Below are positions 30,030-41,042 of a stretch of DNA of 64,000 nucleotides, piece after piece (positions within the stretch are counted from its first letter, which is position 1; the number at the start of each line of letters is the position of its first letter). The position numbers were made by a program, and so were the translations under genes. The notes beneath the pieces were generated by a model, which was not told where the DNA came from, made no database searches, and saw only the letters and a list, made by a program, of their open reading frames with translations. Source of the stretch: Auricularia sp. M13 (taxonomy: Eukaryota > Basidiomycota > Agaricomycetes > Auriculariales > Auriculariaceae); the NCBI GenBank assembly GCA_037042915.1, contig CM073202.1:558001-622000 (forward strand), written 5' to 3'.

Positions 30030-31512
30030 ATATCGTGTGAGAGTGGGACGGGGGATGCGGAGCGCGGAGAGAGGAGAAGAGGTCAGGGACGCGTTCCGGC
30101 TTCCGGCGCAGGCCCAGCTTATAATGCCCGCCCGCCCGCACGCGCGCCTGTCAGTTGCGCCGCGATCAGCTGAATGCACGCGCCCGCCTCGTGTCTGCCT
30201 TTCCATCCAGAACGTGCACGTATTGATCTCGACACCGCATATCATAATCCCAGATAATACTCATTGTCGCTGCTCTACAATAAAATTTTCCTCACTATGG
30301 TAATCCGACTGACAATAGCCTCTCCCACCCATAAAAAGCCCGTCTCTTCCATCTCTCACCGCCCACACCCAATCTCACTCGCACTCGCAGCCGCAATGCA
30401 CGTCGATCACGCAGCTCACTGATCAGTACGTCGCCCGCACCGGTTCTCGGACGCCGTCCCGCGCATCCGGATCTGGTCAGCTGCTGAAAAAGGCATTCTC
30501 AGCGCAATCACGCTTTACGCTGCATATAAGTACTGCATTCAGACGAAACTGAACGCTCATGGAAGCCAGCGCTTGAACTTCGCTATTCGAAGCCACTGGC
30601 AGAGGAACCTCGATCTCGCCCTCGGCAAGCACGTTAAGAACCCCAACCCCGAACCCCAGGGAACCCCAGGCAAGCAACTGAAACGCTAGGGACGCCTGAA
30701 AAGAAGCAACATCGGCGCATACATACAAGTGCACGGCGAACAAGCTTTTTACTATACGTAGCAGAATCACAGATCAATTGCAACTAGCAGCTGCCCGCCC
30801 TGCCTTTTAATTGCACCTTAGCCTTACTGTTAGCTCGCCGTCGCGGACGACATTCGGCCTGTCATGCTGAATATCCCAAGCCTAAATCTGGACTCTGGCG
30901 CAACGTCGACGTCATGCACGTGCACGGCGAGCATACGATCCCGAAGCCCGATTATCGATATCGCTCACTTCTTTAACTTACTTCAGGTAACCAAGGTCCT
31001 CGAGAAGGGTCGCACCTGCACCGCGGGGAGCCGCACTGCTGGACTCCTGCATCTCGGGAGGGAGGCAACGCTAGCACGGTAACAAACTGCTACTACTTAT
31101 ATTGCTCGGATTGTGGAGTCTGGTTTGGTTTGGGATGCGCACAAAACAGAAACAGAAACAGAAAAACAGTAAAAACGATAACATGCAATACATAGACCAA
31201 TTCGTATGATGTGTGTGTGTGCTGGGGGGAGGCGAGGGGAGCAGGGTGCGGGCAGAGACGTTGGGGATGGGCATAAACGGCTAGGCCAGCCCCCGATTCA
31301 TCGACGGGAGAACAGCCTGAGTGAATGAATAGCGAGAATATTAAGATGCAGCGACGGGGCCAGTCCGGAGTCCATGCTCGGGGACGGTACGCGGGAACAA
31401 TAACGCCATTCTCGTAGTAGGCTCGACGAGTGAACGGATGTGAAGGGCCGAACGCGAACGCGCGTTCGCGCGAGGGCCACTTAAGCTAGCCCATATCCGG
31501 CGCCCGCCACCG
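30030..31512. other. Intergenic region between ankyrin gene and mex67
   Basis: Upstream region of the ankyrin gene and 3' flank of mex67. It includes a GTC-trinucleotide run at the ankyrin start, a plus-strand ATAAAAAG near 30330 followed by only an eight-codon frame, and AT-richer sequence to about 31250. No gene is recognised. Confidence 0.5.
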
Positions 31513-34344
31513 CTACTGCACAAACGCTTCGCGCGGCAACTCGTTCTGCGAAGGCAAGGCGGCATCAGCATCCGGCTTTACTGCACGAGAAATGAAATCA
31601 AAGATGAAGAACGCGACATCCTGACAGGGCAGACAGGGTAGGCAGCGCCGCTCCACTCCTGAAGACGCGGGCAGAGTGCGAGGAAATACGTCTTCTACGG
31701 GAATAGAATAGAATAGAATAGAATAGAATAGACTACGGGAATGCAATGGGGATGGAGAATGAAGACCGAGGAATGAGGAATGACGGCACGAATGACGGAA
31801 GACGGGAGATGGAGGATGGAGGGATGAAAGACGCAGATCATCAAGCACACACACATACCTTGACAGCCTCAAAGTTCGCAAGCGCCTTGCCCATATCCCA
31901 CCCATTCGTCTCCAAACACTGTCCCGCAGCCTGCGTCACAAGCCGCGTCCGCGCCTGCAGCTCCAGCACCATCGCGCGCTGCTGCTCGGGCTAATCGATA
32001 TCATCCGCGCAGCAAAGTAAATCAGCCGCTGTGAAGGGCCAAACGCGAAAATGATAGAATATACGTACGAGCGCAGCCAGGATCGCGTCGACGGGCGGTT
32101 GTACCGGTTGCTCGGGCTCGCCCTCGATCGCCTGCACCCTGAGCGGGCCCGGCGCCCACGCCTCGCAGCTCGACAGCGCGCGGATCACGAGCTGGTCGCT
32201 GAGGATGACGACCGGCCACCCCGCTGCTTGTGCCCTGGGCGCGATTAAGGACGAGGAGGTCAGTAAAAGAACGCGCGTATGATTCGAAGAGACGGTGTAC
32301 GCACGGAGAGCCGGCCGTCGACGGTGCCAGGACGAACGTCCGATCGAACGAGCGCACGCCCTCACATCCCACTGTCATGCCAAAAAACACATCAGCAAGC
32401 GCCCAAACCACAGAGTCAGACGCCCAAAAACGCAGAACCCCAACGGACCTTCAGTAAACTGCCCATGGACCGAAATAATGAGCAGAACACCCCCGGGGCA
32501 CGGGGCGCCCTCCACGGTGCTCGAGTCGGCCACAAACGTCTCGCCCTTCGTCAAGTCATGCCGCGTCCCGGGAATCTTCGCCAACGCCTCCCCAATCTGC
32601 GCAGTGCCCATATGCAGCGCCTCCATCGCCTGGTCCAGCCGCGCGCGCGACAAGTTGCGCGAGCCCGCGAGCCAGGGGCCCCACTCGAGCTTGCGCTGGT
32701 TCGGGTACGTCTTGGAGTTGTGCAGCCCCTGGACCTTAGCGCGCGGCGGGATCGCCGTGCTCACGCTGTACGAGAACGTCGCGTGCGGGTCGTAGATCGC
32801 CGCGAGCGCCCCGCGCGAGTTGTCGAAGTAGCCGAAGAAGCTATGTACAAGCAAAGAGGCGTCAGTCTCTCGTCTGCAATACGGAGCGCCGCCTTGGACT
32901 GTTGACGTACCGAGTAAGGAACTCGCCGACGAGGGCCTGCACGTCGGGCGGGATGACGCCCGGGTTCATCGCAACAGGGAACGTCGTCGCCTGCGGGATC
33001 GCCGCGACCGCCGCAGCCTCCGCCGCGCTCGTGCTGGGCGCGTCGAAGCTGATCTTGGCGATGGCGACGCCGTCGAGCATCTCGAGCGTCGGGAAGCGTC
33101 GCATTATTTCGCTGTCACGTTGAGGTTTTGCTGCATCATCGGATGTCCATGCTATACGACACACCTCTGGTAATGTTCGGCCCGCCCTTGCTTGATGAAG
33201 CCCTCGCGCAGAGGGTTGCCGACGAGAATGAGCTCGCGCAGCTTGTTGAGTCGTTTCCGGTTCGACGCGAACGGCTCGACGTCGCGGAATGTCTTGAGAT
33301 CATTGCCTTCGAGGGAGATGTTTTGGATTTCAGGCAGGAAATGATCCAAGGATATTAATGAGGATAGCGAGGTGAGGGCATTGTTGGCGAAGGATATTGT
33401 CAATGGCTATGTAAGGAAGCAAGCAGAATCAGCAATGCGGTCGTTTAATTTGAGCCAGGAATGGACAGCGGGGATCTGCGTGCAGGGATTGCAACAGCAC
33501 GAGGACAGCGCGCTGCAATATCCAACTGCACCATGCATCATGGTATTGTACAAGAAGCTTGAACATCGAGTGTAGACGATGAACCACCGACCAAACAAGA
33601 GCATCATGTACAACACGACAGGCGGCAGTCGGAACGTGGTCCGCGGCAGCCGGAAGTGTAGCACAAGCACAGCGTCCACCCAATTCTAGCAGAACGCAGA
33701 TACTCACCGTAGGAGTTAATGCCTTTGCGAGCTTGAAGATGACCTGGCCCTCCTTCCCGGTCGACCCAGGCGATCCAGGCGGGGCTAGACGGTACTTTTT
33801 CAATATCGCGTCGTCGCTCCATTTCTACCATAGCCACAACGAATGATCAACATTCACAGGATATTCAGAAGCGTTAAGAACGCACGGAAAGGTCGAGAAA
33901 GCGGGCTTGGGGGTTGTAGCGGGCCTTGACGAACTCGCGCCACATCTCGTGCGCGGGCAGGCGGGACTTGAGCGCCCCGACGGTCGCCCGCGGGTCCGAG
34001 CCCGTGCGCGGCCGTGTCATGCTGAGCCGCGAGGACAGCTTGGGCGGCTGGCGGGGTCGACGCGGGTCAGCACAATTGAGAGCAAGACAAGACACAAGAC
34101 ACAAGACACGCACCGCGCTGCTGCTGCCGCTGCCACGCGCAGGCCGCTCGCGCTCGACCTGCATGGCGTCCGCATCCTTATTGCTCTGCGGTCGCCGGCC
34201 ATAGGGCGCTGGGCGGCGCGTGCGCTCGCGGCCGCCCGCGGCGTCCTTCATCTGGGTGTCGCCGGACTGGTCCAGGATGCCGCGCACGGCCTTGTTGAAC
34301 GCGTGCTTGGGCGGCCGCGCCTGCGAGGACGGGGCCGGGATCAT
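31513..34344 (-). CDS. mex67: mRNA export factor Mex67 (TAP/NXF1 homologue)
   Basis: Ten minus-strand exons: 34344-34114, 34047-33886, 33824-33708, 33406-33165, 33111-32911, 32840-32449, 32371-32305, 32234-32069, 31990-31859 and 31545-31513, giving 580 aa. Mex67 pairs with Mtr2 to carry mRNPs through the nuclear pore. The order is a basic, disordered N-terminus (to ~75), a short RBD-like part (to ~170), leucine-rich repeats (about 171-250: [38 protein letters not shown]), an NTF2-like domain (about 300-515: [35 protein letters not shown]) and a C-terminal UBA-like FG-binding domain (about 527-580: [27 protein letters not shown]). The chain ends LPREAFVQ, matching the conserved IPxxAF end of NXF1. 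Introns 3 (301 nt) and 9 (313 nt) are unusually long; intron 9 carries a GAATA microsatellite. Confidence 0.95.
31701..31730. repeat. GAATA pentanucleotide microsatellite in mex67 intron 9
   Basis: Six perfect GAATA units. Lies within the last intron of mex67, so it is transcribed but not coding. A likely length-polymorphic marker. Confidence 0.9.
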
Positions 34345-36296
34345 TGCGCGGGAGGCGGAGATGGAGGCTAAGATGTGTGGGTGGGTGGGTTCGCTCGCCT
34401 CTGGACGCGGTGGCGGATGGAGACACGAGAGAAGCGGATCGGCTGTTGCCGGCCTTTTGTTTTGCTCTTCTTCCGTGCTCGACGTTTTGCTCTCAGTCCC
34501 GCGTTGGCTCACTCCGCAATGCCGCCGTAGCTTTCAGCTTTTATTTTCTGGCGGGAATATGCGTTTTGCACTCAAGATCGGGCTCCCGAGGAACTTGTGG
34601 CCGCGGCAACTGCTGAGCACTGTCTGCAACTGCGTACAACCGCCTTCAGCAAGACTGATGTCTTTTTGCGCTGTATGCGGCGCGAGGGCTATGATGCTGG
34701 TAACGATGCGCCCGCAGGGTTTATATATCCCCACCGCCGAATGACTCGCCTCACTTGCGGCACCGCCAGCTTAGGCTCCGAGTACCAGCTATGTCAGTAA
34801 AATAGCAATCCAAGGATACGGTAGTATTCTATATTATAATACATGATAATAACAATATGGAGACCCCTACCTAGACCACACGAAACAGTTGCATCACCGC
34901 GGCGAGGGGTTGCACGCCCTGATAGGGCATTTCGGTCCTATCGGACATTATCGGCATTATGCGACCTTATCGGCCTTATACGGCTTTTGCCCGCCCAGGC
35001 TCAAAAGATCCCTTTCTCTCTCTCTCTCTCTCTTCTTCCTTACTCACACCCCTCTTCACTTACCCTTACTCTCTTCAACTATTCTTATCTCGTCTTCATT
35101 TTACTTTTACTTATCTTCAAGTATCCTATAACCAATCTATTTCTTTACACTAGCTATCTCTATTAGACTTGTATTCCATAAAGTCCATGACCCAACCACC
35201 GTCAGCTCTGTTACTAGCATAGGAGAAGATCCGGAGGGCACCTCGATTGATGAGAATTAAAGCGCAACAGACGGCCGCAGTCACAAATGGTCCAGAGCAG
35301 CCCGCCGGTAGCATGCGCGATATCTCCGCTGTCAGGCGATGCTTCCGGCTCTTGACAGGTTTGCAGAACGAAATCCCACTGAAACTGAGACGATTATTGG
35401 TCTGTGACCCCACTTCTGTATAGATTCTTGTCAGGGAGAATACGGACCTATAATCAGGCCAAGTCCAGATACACCTTGGGTGTCCTTATCCTGACCTTAT
35501 GGGACCTTATCGGACCTTATCGGACCCTATCCTGAGCCAGCCTCAACATTATCAAACATTATCTTGTATTATTGGTTGCCATAACGTCACAATGTCCTGT
35601 AGGGGTGAATACTGGTTTTGCTGTTTTACTGACATAGAAGTCATCGATCGACTTGGGACCAGCCTTGAGCCAGACAGGAATATCAGATAAAGCCTGAACA
35701 CACTCGCTGCAGCGCGCTACACAACCACGACTACTCAAAGGCGAGCATTTGTTGGCGTCTGCAAATCGGCAAATCGATTCTCTGGGTCTTAACAGCAGCA
35801 GTGGATAGCTCTTTAAAAGCTGAATTGTAGTCAGGCTACTGCCAACTTTGGCACTCACATCCGCCACTTCGCACTCACAGGAAAGAACGTTAACTGAGAA
35901 TTTTTGCGAGTGTCAGGAAGATCCTGAACTACTGTACCTTGTGGAGTAATCTGTCCCCAGTCACGCTCGAAGCCAATTGTGTCACAGTGCTACTGGAGGG
36001 TGGTTCGAGGGGCTCAGAGCCGTCGAGAAGCTGTCCGGTCCCTCACCCCTTCTGCGTTACACCGGCGTCTCCAGCGCTCATATCCGCCGGGAGGATACTA
36101 AGTTACCGTCCTTGTTCCAGACTAATCTGCTCAGCACGTCCGAATTGCCGGCATCGGTCGCTTCCTACACGGCGTCGACGAGATCGAGATCAAGTTCATC
36201 ATCATCGCCGGCCACAAGGCTGCCGCCAGACACCGAGGTCTGGGAGACAGCTGCAGAGCGAGGAGGCGGAGAAGGAGGCGGAAGAGGTTAAACAGC
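34345..36296. other. Intergenic, repeat-like region upstream of mex67
   Basis: Contains the mex67 promoter side, then AT-richer sequence, a CT microsatellite near 35010-35030 and two clusters of a degenerate TATCGGACCT-type motif (about 34916-34990 and 35490-35530). A short frame near 36130-36290 has a run of Arg/Glu codons but no recognisable domain. No gene is supported. Confidence 0.45.
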
Positions 36297-36612
36297 TATG
36301 GTGTCCAAACTGTGCATTTAATCCGGCGCCCCCCGTCGGCTTATTTTTGTGCCCGTGGTAATACGCCGGGCTCCCGCCGATCCCGTCGTAAAATTGTGCC
36401 CCCTCCATGTAACAAATTCCTTCCATGTAATAAAATTTCCTTCCACGTAATAAAATTTCCTTCCATGTAACTCAAACTCCTTCCACGTAAGTTTGGCCTT
36501 TTGTAAATGTGACTCCCGCCGTAAATGTGCCTCCCGTCGTAACTTCCCGGCGTAACTCCCGTCGTAACTTGCTCCCTGCGTAACTTCCCTCCGAAAACTG
36601 GACTCCCGGCGT

Positions 36613-38175
36613 TGATCGGGCAGAAATTGACACGCCGGAAAAATCGCGTCCCTTTCAAGATATAGGCGACATAGCAAGACACAATACAAACTCGAATACA
36701 GTACTACCACACATCCCGACAACGACGAAGACCGCAAATCAACAAGAACAGCATCCCGGAATGGAACACGCGACACACACCAGCAAGACCCGACATCTCT
36801 CCAGCATGGACAACTTGGCGACAACGACTCGGCAACCACAATCCCTTCTATTGGACCTCAAGCACGACTCCCGGATTTGCCTTTTGAGACTCCCAGAGTA
36901 TGCGCGAAGGACGAACGATCCGTCTCAAAGAGCAGGCGAGCATGTTCCGCGTTCGCCTCTCGAAAGTGTCCCAGCACACGACTGCGTGCTACTCCGGCAA
37001 AGACACCACGACCACAAAGGTGCGCAGTCACCCTGGCTGCGAAGGAATATTCTCGACGCCGCTGTCTCCGGTTCCAAGGGATCACCAGCAACCGAGAACG
37101 ATCCTGACTCATTCACCCAAAATCGTTATCGGCACCTGCGCATTCGCGAACACGTCACCAGCTGCGACCTCGGACCATATCCAGACCAGGGTCTAGGGCA
37201 TCCTTCCTCTCTACTGTCCCTGAGCATGTGCACCCTGAGAAACCGGGGAAATGCGGAACACGAAACCCATACTAGGGGAATCCCGTCATCGTGATCGCAG
37301 CGCACTTTCCCACGGTCTATGGCGTCATCCAAACGGCAGGGCAGGCCGCAGCACACTTGTGGACGATCGGTAGTCTTTCCTCGGAACAAATTCTGAATCA
37401 CACGCTCACGGAATCGGCCTCTCATTGGCTCCCGAGAACGGATTGCGCAACCCGCAGGCGCGCGCAGTCCGCATGTGACAATCGGGAACTCTTCCTATCG
37501 CATGGGCGTTATCGGTACAGCTCGGAATATGGTCTTGATTGGCTTGGCATTCTCCTGTATAAAACACGATAGGTAGTTAGGTAGTTTTCCCTTAGCACAG
37601 TGGCTCACGAGCATCCGGCTCACCAGTAGTTCAGTATCGCGCACTCCGGCGCTCAGTTCTCGTACTCGCACCCGTCCTCCGTTCTAGTCCGTACGCAATC
37701 GAAGTCTCAGTCACCCTCTGCCATCTCCGTTGGCTTCAAGTCCCGTTTTTCCCCTCCCTCGGTGCGTAGTCGCGACTCCCCGTGATTGCACACCATCTTC
37801 CCTCTTCTCCTACCACGACTTCTCCATCCGAACCGTGCTACTTCTGTTCGTCGCGTTCGCACGCAGTCATAGACTTTGCCAGTGCAGCGACAAAGAAGAG
37901 ACGCACTCCCGTCTCACAATCCTCCTCTCCCGTGCACCCTCTTCTCGTAGACGACTCCACACGAGTAGTCTCTAGCTCTCCGGATACGAATTCGGGTTCT
38001 CCCTCGTCTTCGTGATCCTCACTCGGGTTTTGATCATACACTCTCGAGACCATATCCCCATTTCACCTCTATATCTATTCTCTCGTGTGTTGGGTATACT
38101 CCACCCACCCACCCTTTTGATCTGCGGCTCCTCCCTACTCCTGTATTCATCGTCTTAGTCTTCCCTGGCTGTTCA
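36613..38175 (+). mobile_element. Nested LTR-like insertion (probable solo LTR), 1,563 bp
   Basis: Comparison with the intact right arm shows extra DNA starting TGATC and ending GTTCA, with the 4-bp target duplication GCGT on both sides (36609-36612, 38176-38179). A TATA box (TATAAAAC, 37558-37565) is followed by a pyrimidine-rich leader-like stretch, as in an LTR with U3, R and U5. There is no coding region I can identify. I infer a large solo LTR; the parent family is not in the window. Confidence 0.75.
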
Positions 38176-38570
38176 GCGTAACTTCGTTTCCTCCCGTTGT
38201 AACTTGCTCCCGCCGTAAACCTGAGTCCCGGCGTAACTTGCTCCCGGCGTAACTTCCTCCTTGCGTAACTCCCTGCGTAACTCCCTGCACAAGTTCTGCC
38301 CGTCGTAACTTTTACGTTTGTAGGCTCCCATTGTGATATGCCAAGGCAGAGTCAGTGACTCAAATTCTCTATAATTAAGTGAGATAATGCACACAAAGGA
38401 TGATTAGTTGAAACAGATGCATGTTGAGCAGGTCAGAAGTGCGAGGAAGCTGGCGAATCAAAGCAGATGGACATCAGTGATGGATACTGAGCATAGTGAA
38501 TGCGATTGTGATTAAATTGGAGACGAACAGAGATGTGTACAGCGAGTGGCAAATGGATAACAGATCACAA

Positions 38571-38730
38571 TGATGGATTGGGCAAGACAACGCATGAGAG
38601 CTGAGGTCGTGTACATCTCAGTGTTGCTGCTCATTATGATGCTGCTGAGGTGATGGATTGGGCAAGACAACGCATGAGAGCTGAGGTCGTGTACATCTCA
38701 GTGTTGCTGCTCATTATGATGCTGCTGAGG
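38571..38730. repeat. 80-bp tandem duplication in the left arm
   Basis: Two head-to-tail 80-bp units beginning TGATGGATTG. The same duplication occurs in the right arm (41321-41480), so it predates the copying of the arm. Confidence 0.9.
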
Positions 38731-39008
38731 TGAGTGGGCTCTGAGCAGATCAAAGGAGGAGAGAGGGGAGAGGCTGGGATTTACCGATTGATTCAGACTG
38801 TGTCACCAGCTTGAGGTTTCGCCACAAGAACATATTACACAGCTCAGATTCTCTCCTCTGTCATCTAATAGCTCAAAAAAAACTTTCAATATACATTTTC
38901 AGCTCAGTTTACATCACAATACTCGATTCCGGCAATTTCCGAAACTTGCGCACGCGCGCTTAATTTTGTGCGCAACTTTCGGAATTTGCCGGTGTAAGCG
39001 GCATTGGC

Positions 39009-40193
39009 AATTCCTGACTGAATCAGACAATATTGAGAAATAGAACTGACATAATCGAGTCTAAGAGCTGCAATTTGCGTCCATAGCCTCCATAATGCCC
39101 ATGTCAGGCTGAAATGAAACCACAACCAATCTTTGCCCCATATCTCAACAACCAGTGCTCAAATTCTGTTAATGAGGGCTTCTTTCTGCTTCCCCCAGTG
39201 TCCCTAACGTGTGTTCTCCATTGTACGTAACCGCAAGTTTGTATGCTGAGAGACAGGAACTGCTCTTGCTCACTATTCACACACTCAACTTGTCACGGCA
39301 GAGCGCTCGTCACTCGCCGAGACCGACGCCCACGAGAGGAGAGAGGGACAAGGAAGAACGGACAAGCGGTACAATTGACCAGACCAAACCTAGGGTACAC
39401 GCATCTACACCCTACAACCTATATACCCCTCCCCAAGGTCCGCTGATCCGGTCCAAGGTGGGCAGAAGCTAAGGGGTCCATCTACCATCGTCTCCCATGA
39501 TGCCAGCACCCCACCATACCTCCGGTCGAGCACGATCCGAGGCAGGGCGAAGGTCCCGAGGGGTACTACACACATACCGAGGGCATGAACCGAGGAGGAG
39601 GGCACCTCCCAAGTGCCCGGGGAGAGCGCCGAGCTGCTGAGGGCACGGGCCGAGGGTCCGAGGGTGTAGCCGAGCTTGTGCCAGGCGATGATAACACGTC
39701 GACTCTCCATCCGATGAGTACCGCGCCAATGGGGAGTCCAATAGAGGCGCCTCCGACTGCCCGAGGCTGCTCAGGGTGACCCGCCGAGTCTGCCTGAGGT
39801 CGGAAAGGGGGTCCTCCAGACATCAGTCCATTCTCTGGCTCTCCTTCACTTTTTATATACGGAATCAGCTCCGAATGAAGTCGTTGTGAGTCACTGAGGT
39901 ATCCTAGCTACTGAGAGTCCGGTTCTGTACATGAGTAAGGTCAGGAGACTGTCTCTGGAAACAGAGATAGCAACAGAGCTAGCATTGGCTCCACGCACTC
40001 TGGGTTGCACCAGCACGGATATAGCGCTAGGACCCCAATAGAACATCTTGGACTTGCTGGACACATGTGTGATCCGTTGTACCAAATGTGTGCAGTTTTT
40101 GAAGCCAGGCCGTTCGCACTGCTTGGGAGGTGTTGGCATTAGGCAAATGAGCACAACCACATGGGATCTTTGGCTGAGGCAACCATGCGTGTA
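39009..40193. other. Spacer of the inverted repeat, left of the solo LTR
   Basis: No gene recognised. Frames on both strands are short and Pro/Arg-rich without domains. Together with 40918-41042 it separates the two arms. Confidence 0.45.
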
Positions 40194-40917
40194 TGTTACG
40201 CCCGTGCCCCGGTCCGCGGACCCCACGTGCGCTCGGCATCACTCGGCATCATTCTACGTCACTCGGCCAACTCGGTCAACTCGGTCAAGCTCCCGAATAC
40301 CCGGCTTATCTCCCCTCGTGTTCATATGCTCGGGATATGTTCTCCTCATCGTCCTCTACCTCTAGACCTCTCCCTCTCATCTCTAGCTTCTCTCCTTACT
40401 CGCATACATCCACCTAACTCGCCCTGTCCCTACTGTATCGATAGTGTTCATATCCGGTTCGCTCCACTCGTCTTAGTCATTCGCCTCTCGTCATTCGTCC
40501 GATCCCCCGATACCTTACCCACTCGCTCTTACTCATCCTATTGGCCGATGACGACGATCTCTATTGATCTGAGGCCCCCTCTCCTTCGTCTCTAGGATAC
40601 ACTCCGATTACATCGGATCACCTCCCCAGGTATAAAAGACCGTCGACTTTGTATCTAGCTCCCCAGTTACGAAATCGACATAGTCGTGCCCCTCGCACAC
40701 TTTATCCCTCTCTCTCGACTTTGCCTCTGGGTTCTTCCCTCGCCCGACTTACTCGTCTGAGTCCTCTGTTGCTCGTAGTCCCTTCGGTCGTGCTACTCGA
40801 CGTAGCCGGTGTGCTCAATAACGCACCGAAGGCTCTAGTTGTTCGTTCGAGTGTTCTCTGCGCCCGGACGTTCGACTATCCTTGCAACCAAACCCCCAAG
40901 GCACAGCAGGCTTAACA
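40194..40917 (+). repeat. Solo LTR of the left-edge Ty3/gypsy family
   Basis: A 724-bp copy of the LTR at 1805-2527 in opposite orientation, TGTTACG...TTAACA, with the TATA box at 40631-40638. It is flanked directly by the 5-bp target duplication GTGTA (40189-40193 and 40918-40922). Nothing of the element's interior remains, so this is the product of LTR-LTR recombination. Confidence 0.95.
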
Positions 40918-41042
40918 GTGTATCATCTCAGCTTTGCCTGCTTCCTCCGCACTTTTGTTTAAAGTATGTGCCTGCTCGCAGTGTCACACAGCACCAGGTG
41001 CCATCAGTCATAGCCACAATTCCATTATTTAGCTATAGAATG

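Larger units (their letters stand above)
36297..39008. repeat. Left arm of a large inverted repeat (split by a nested insertion)
   Basis: Reverse complement of 41043-42198. The arm reads from TATGGTGTCC at 36297 to GCATTGGC at 39008 and is continuous with the other arm once the 1,563-bp insertion 36613-38175 and its 4-bp duplication are set aside (net ~1,145 bp). By eye only a few percent of bases differ. Its outer part is the GTTACG-type minisatellite; its inner part holds an 80-bp tandem duplication and a 64-bp hairpin (38929-38992). Confidence 0.9.
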
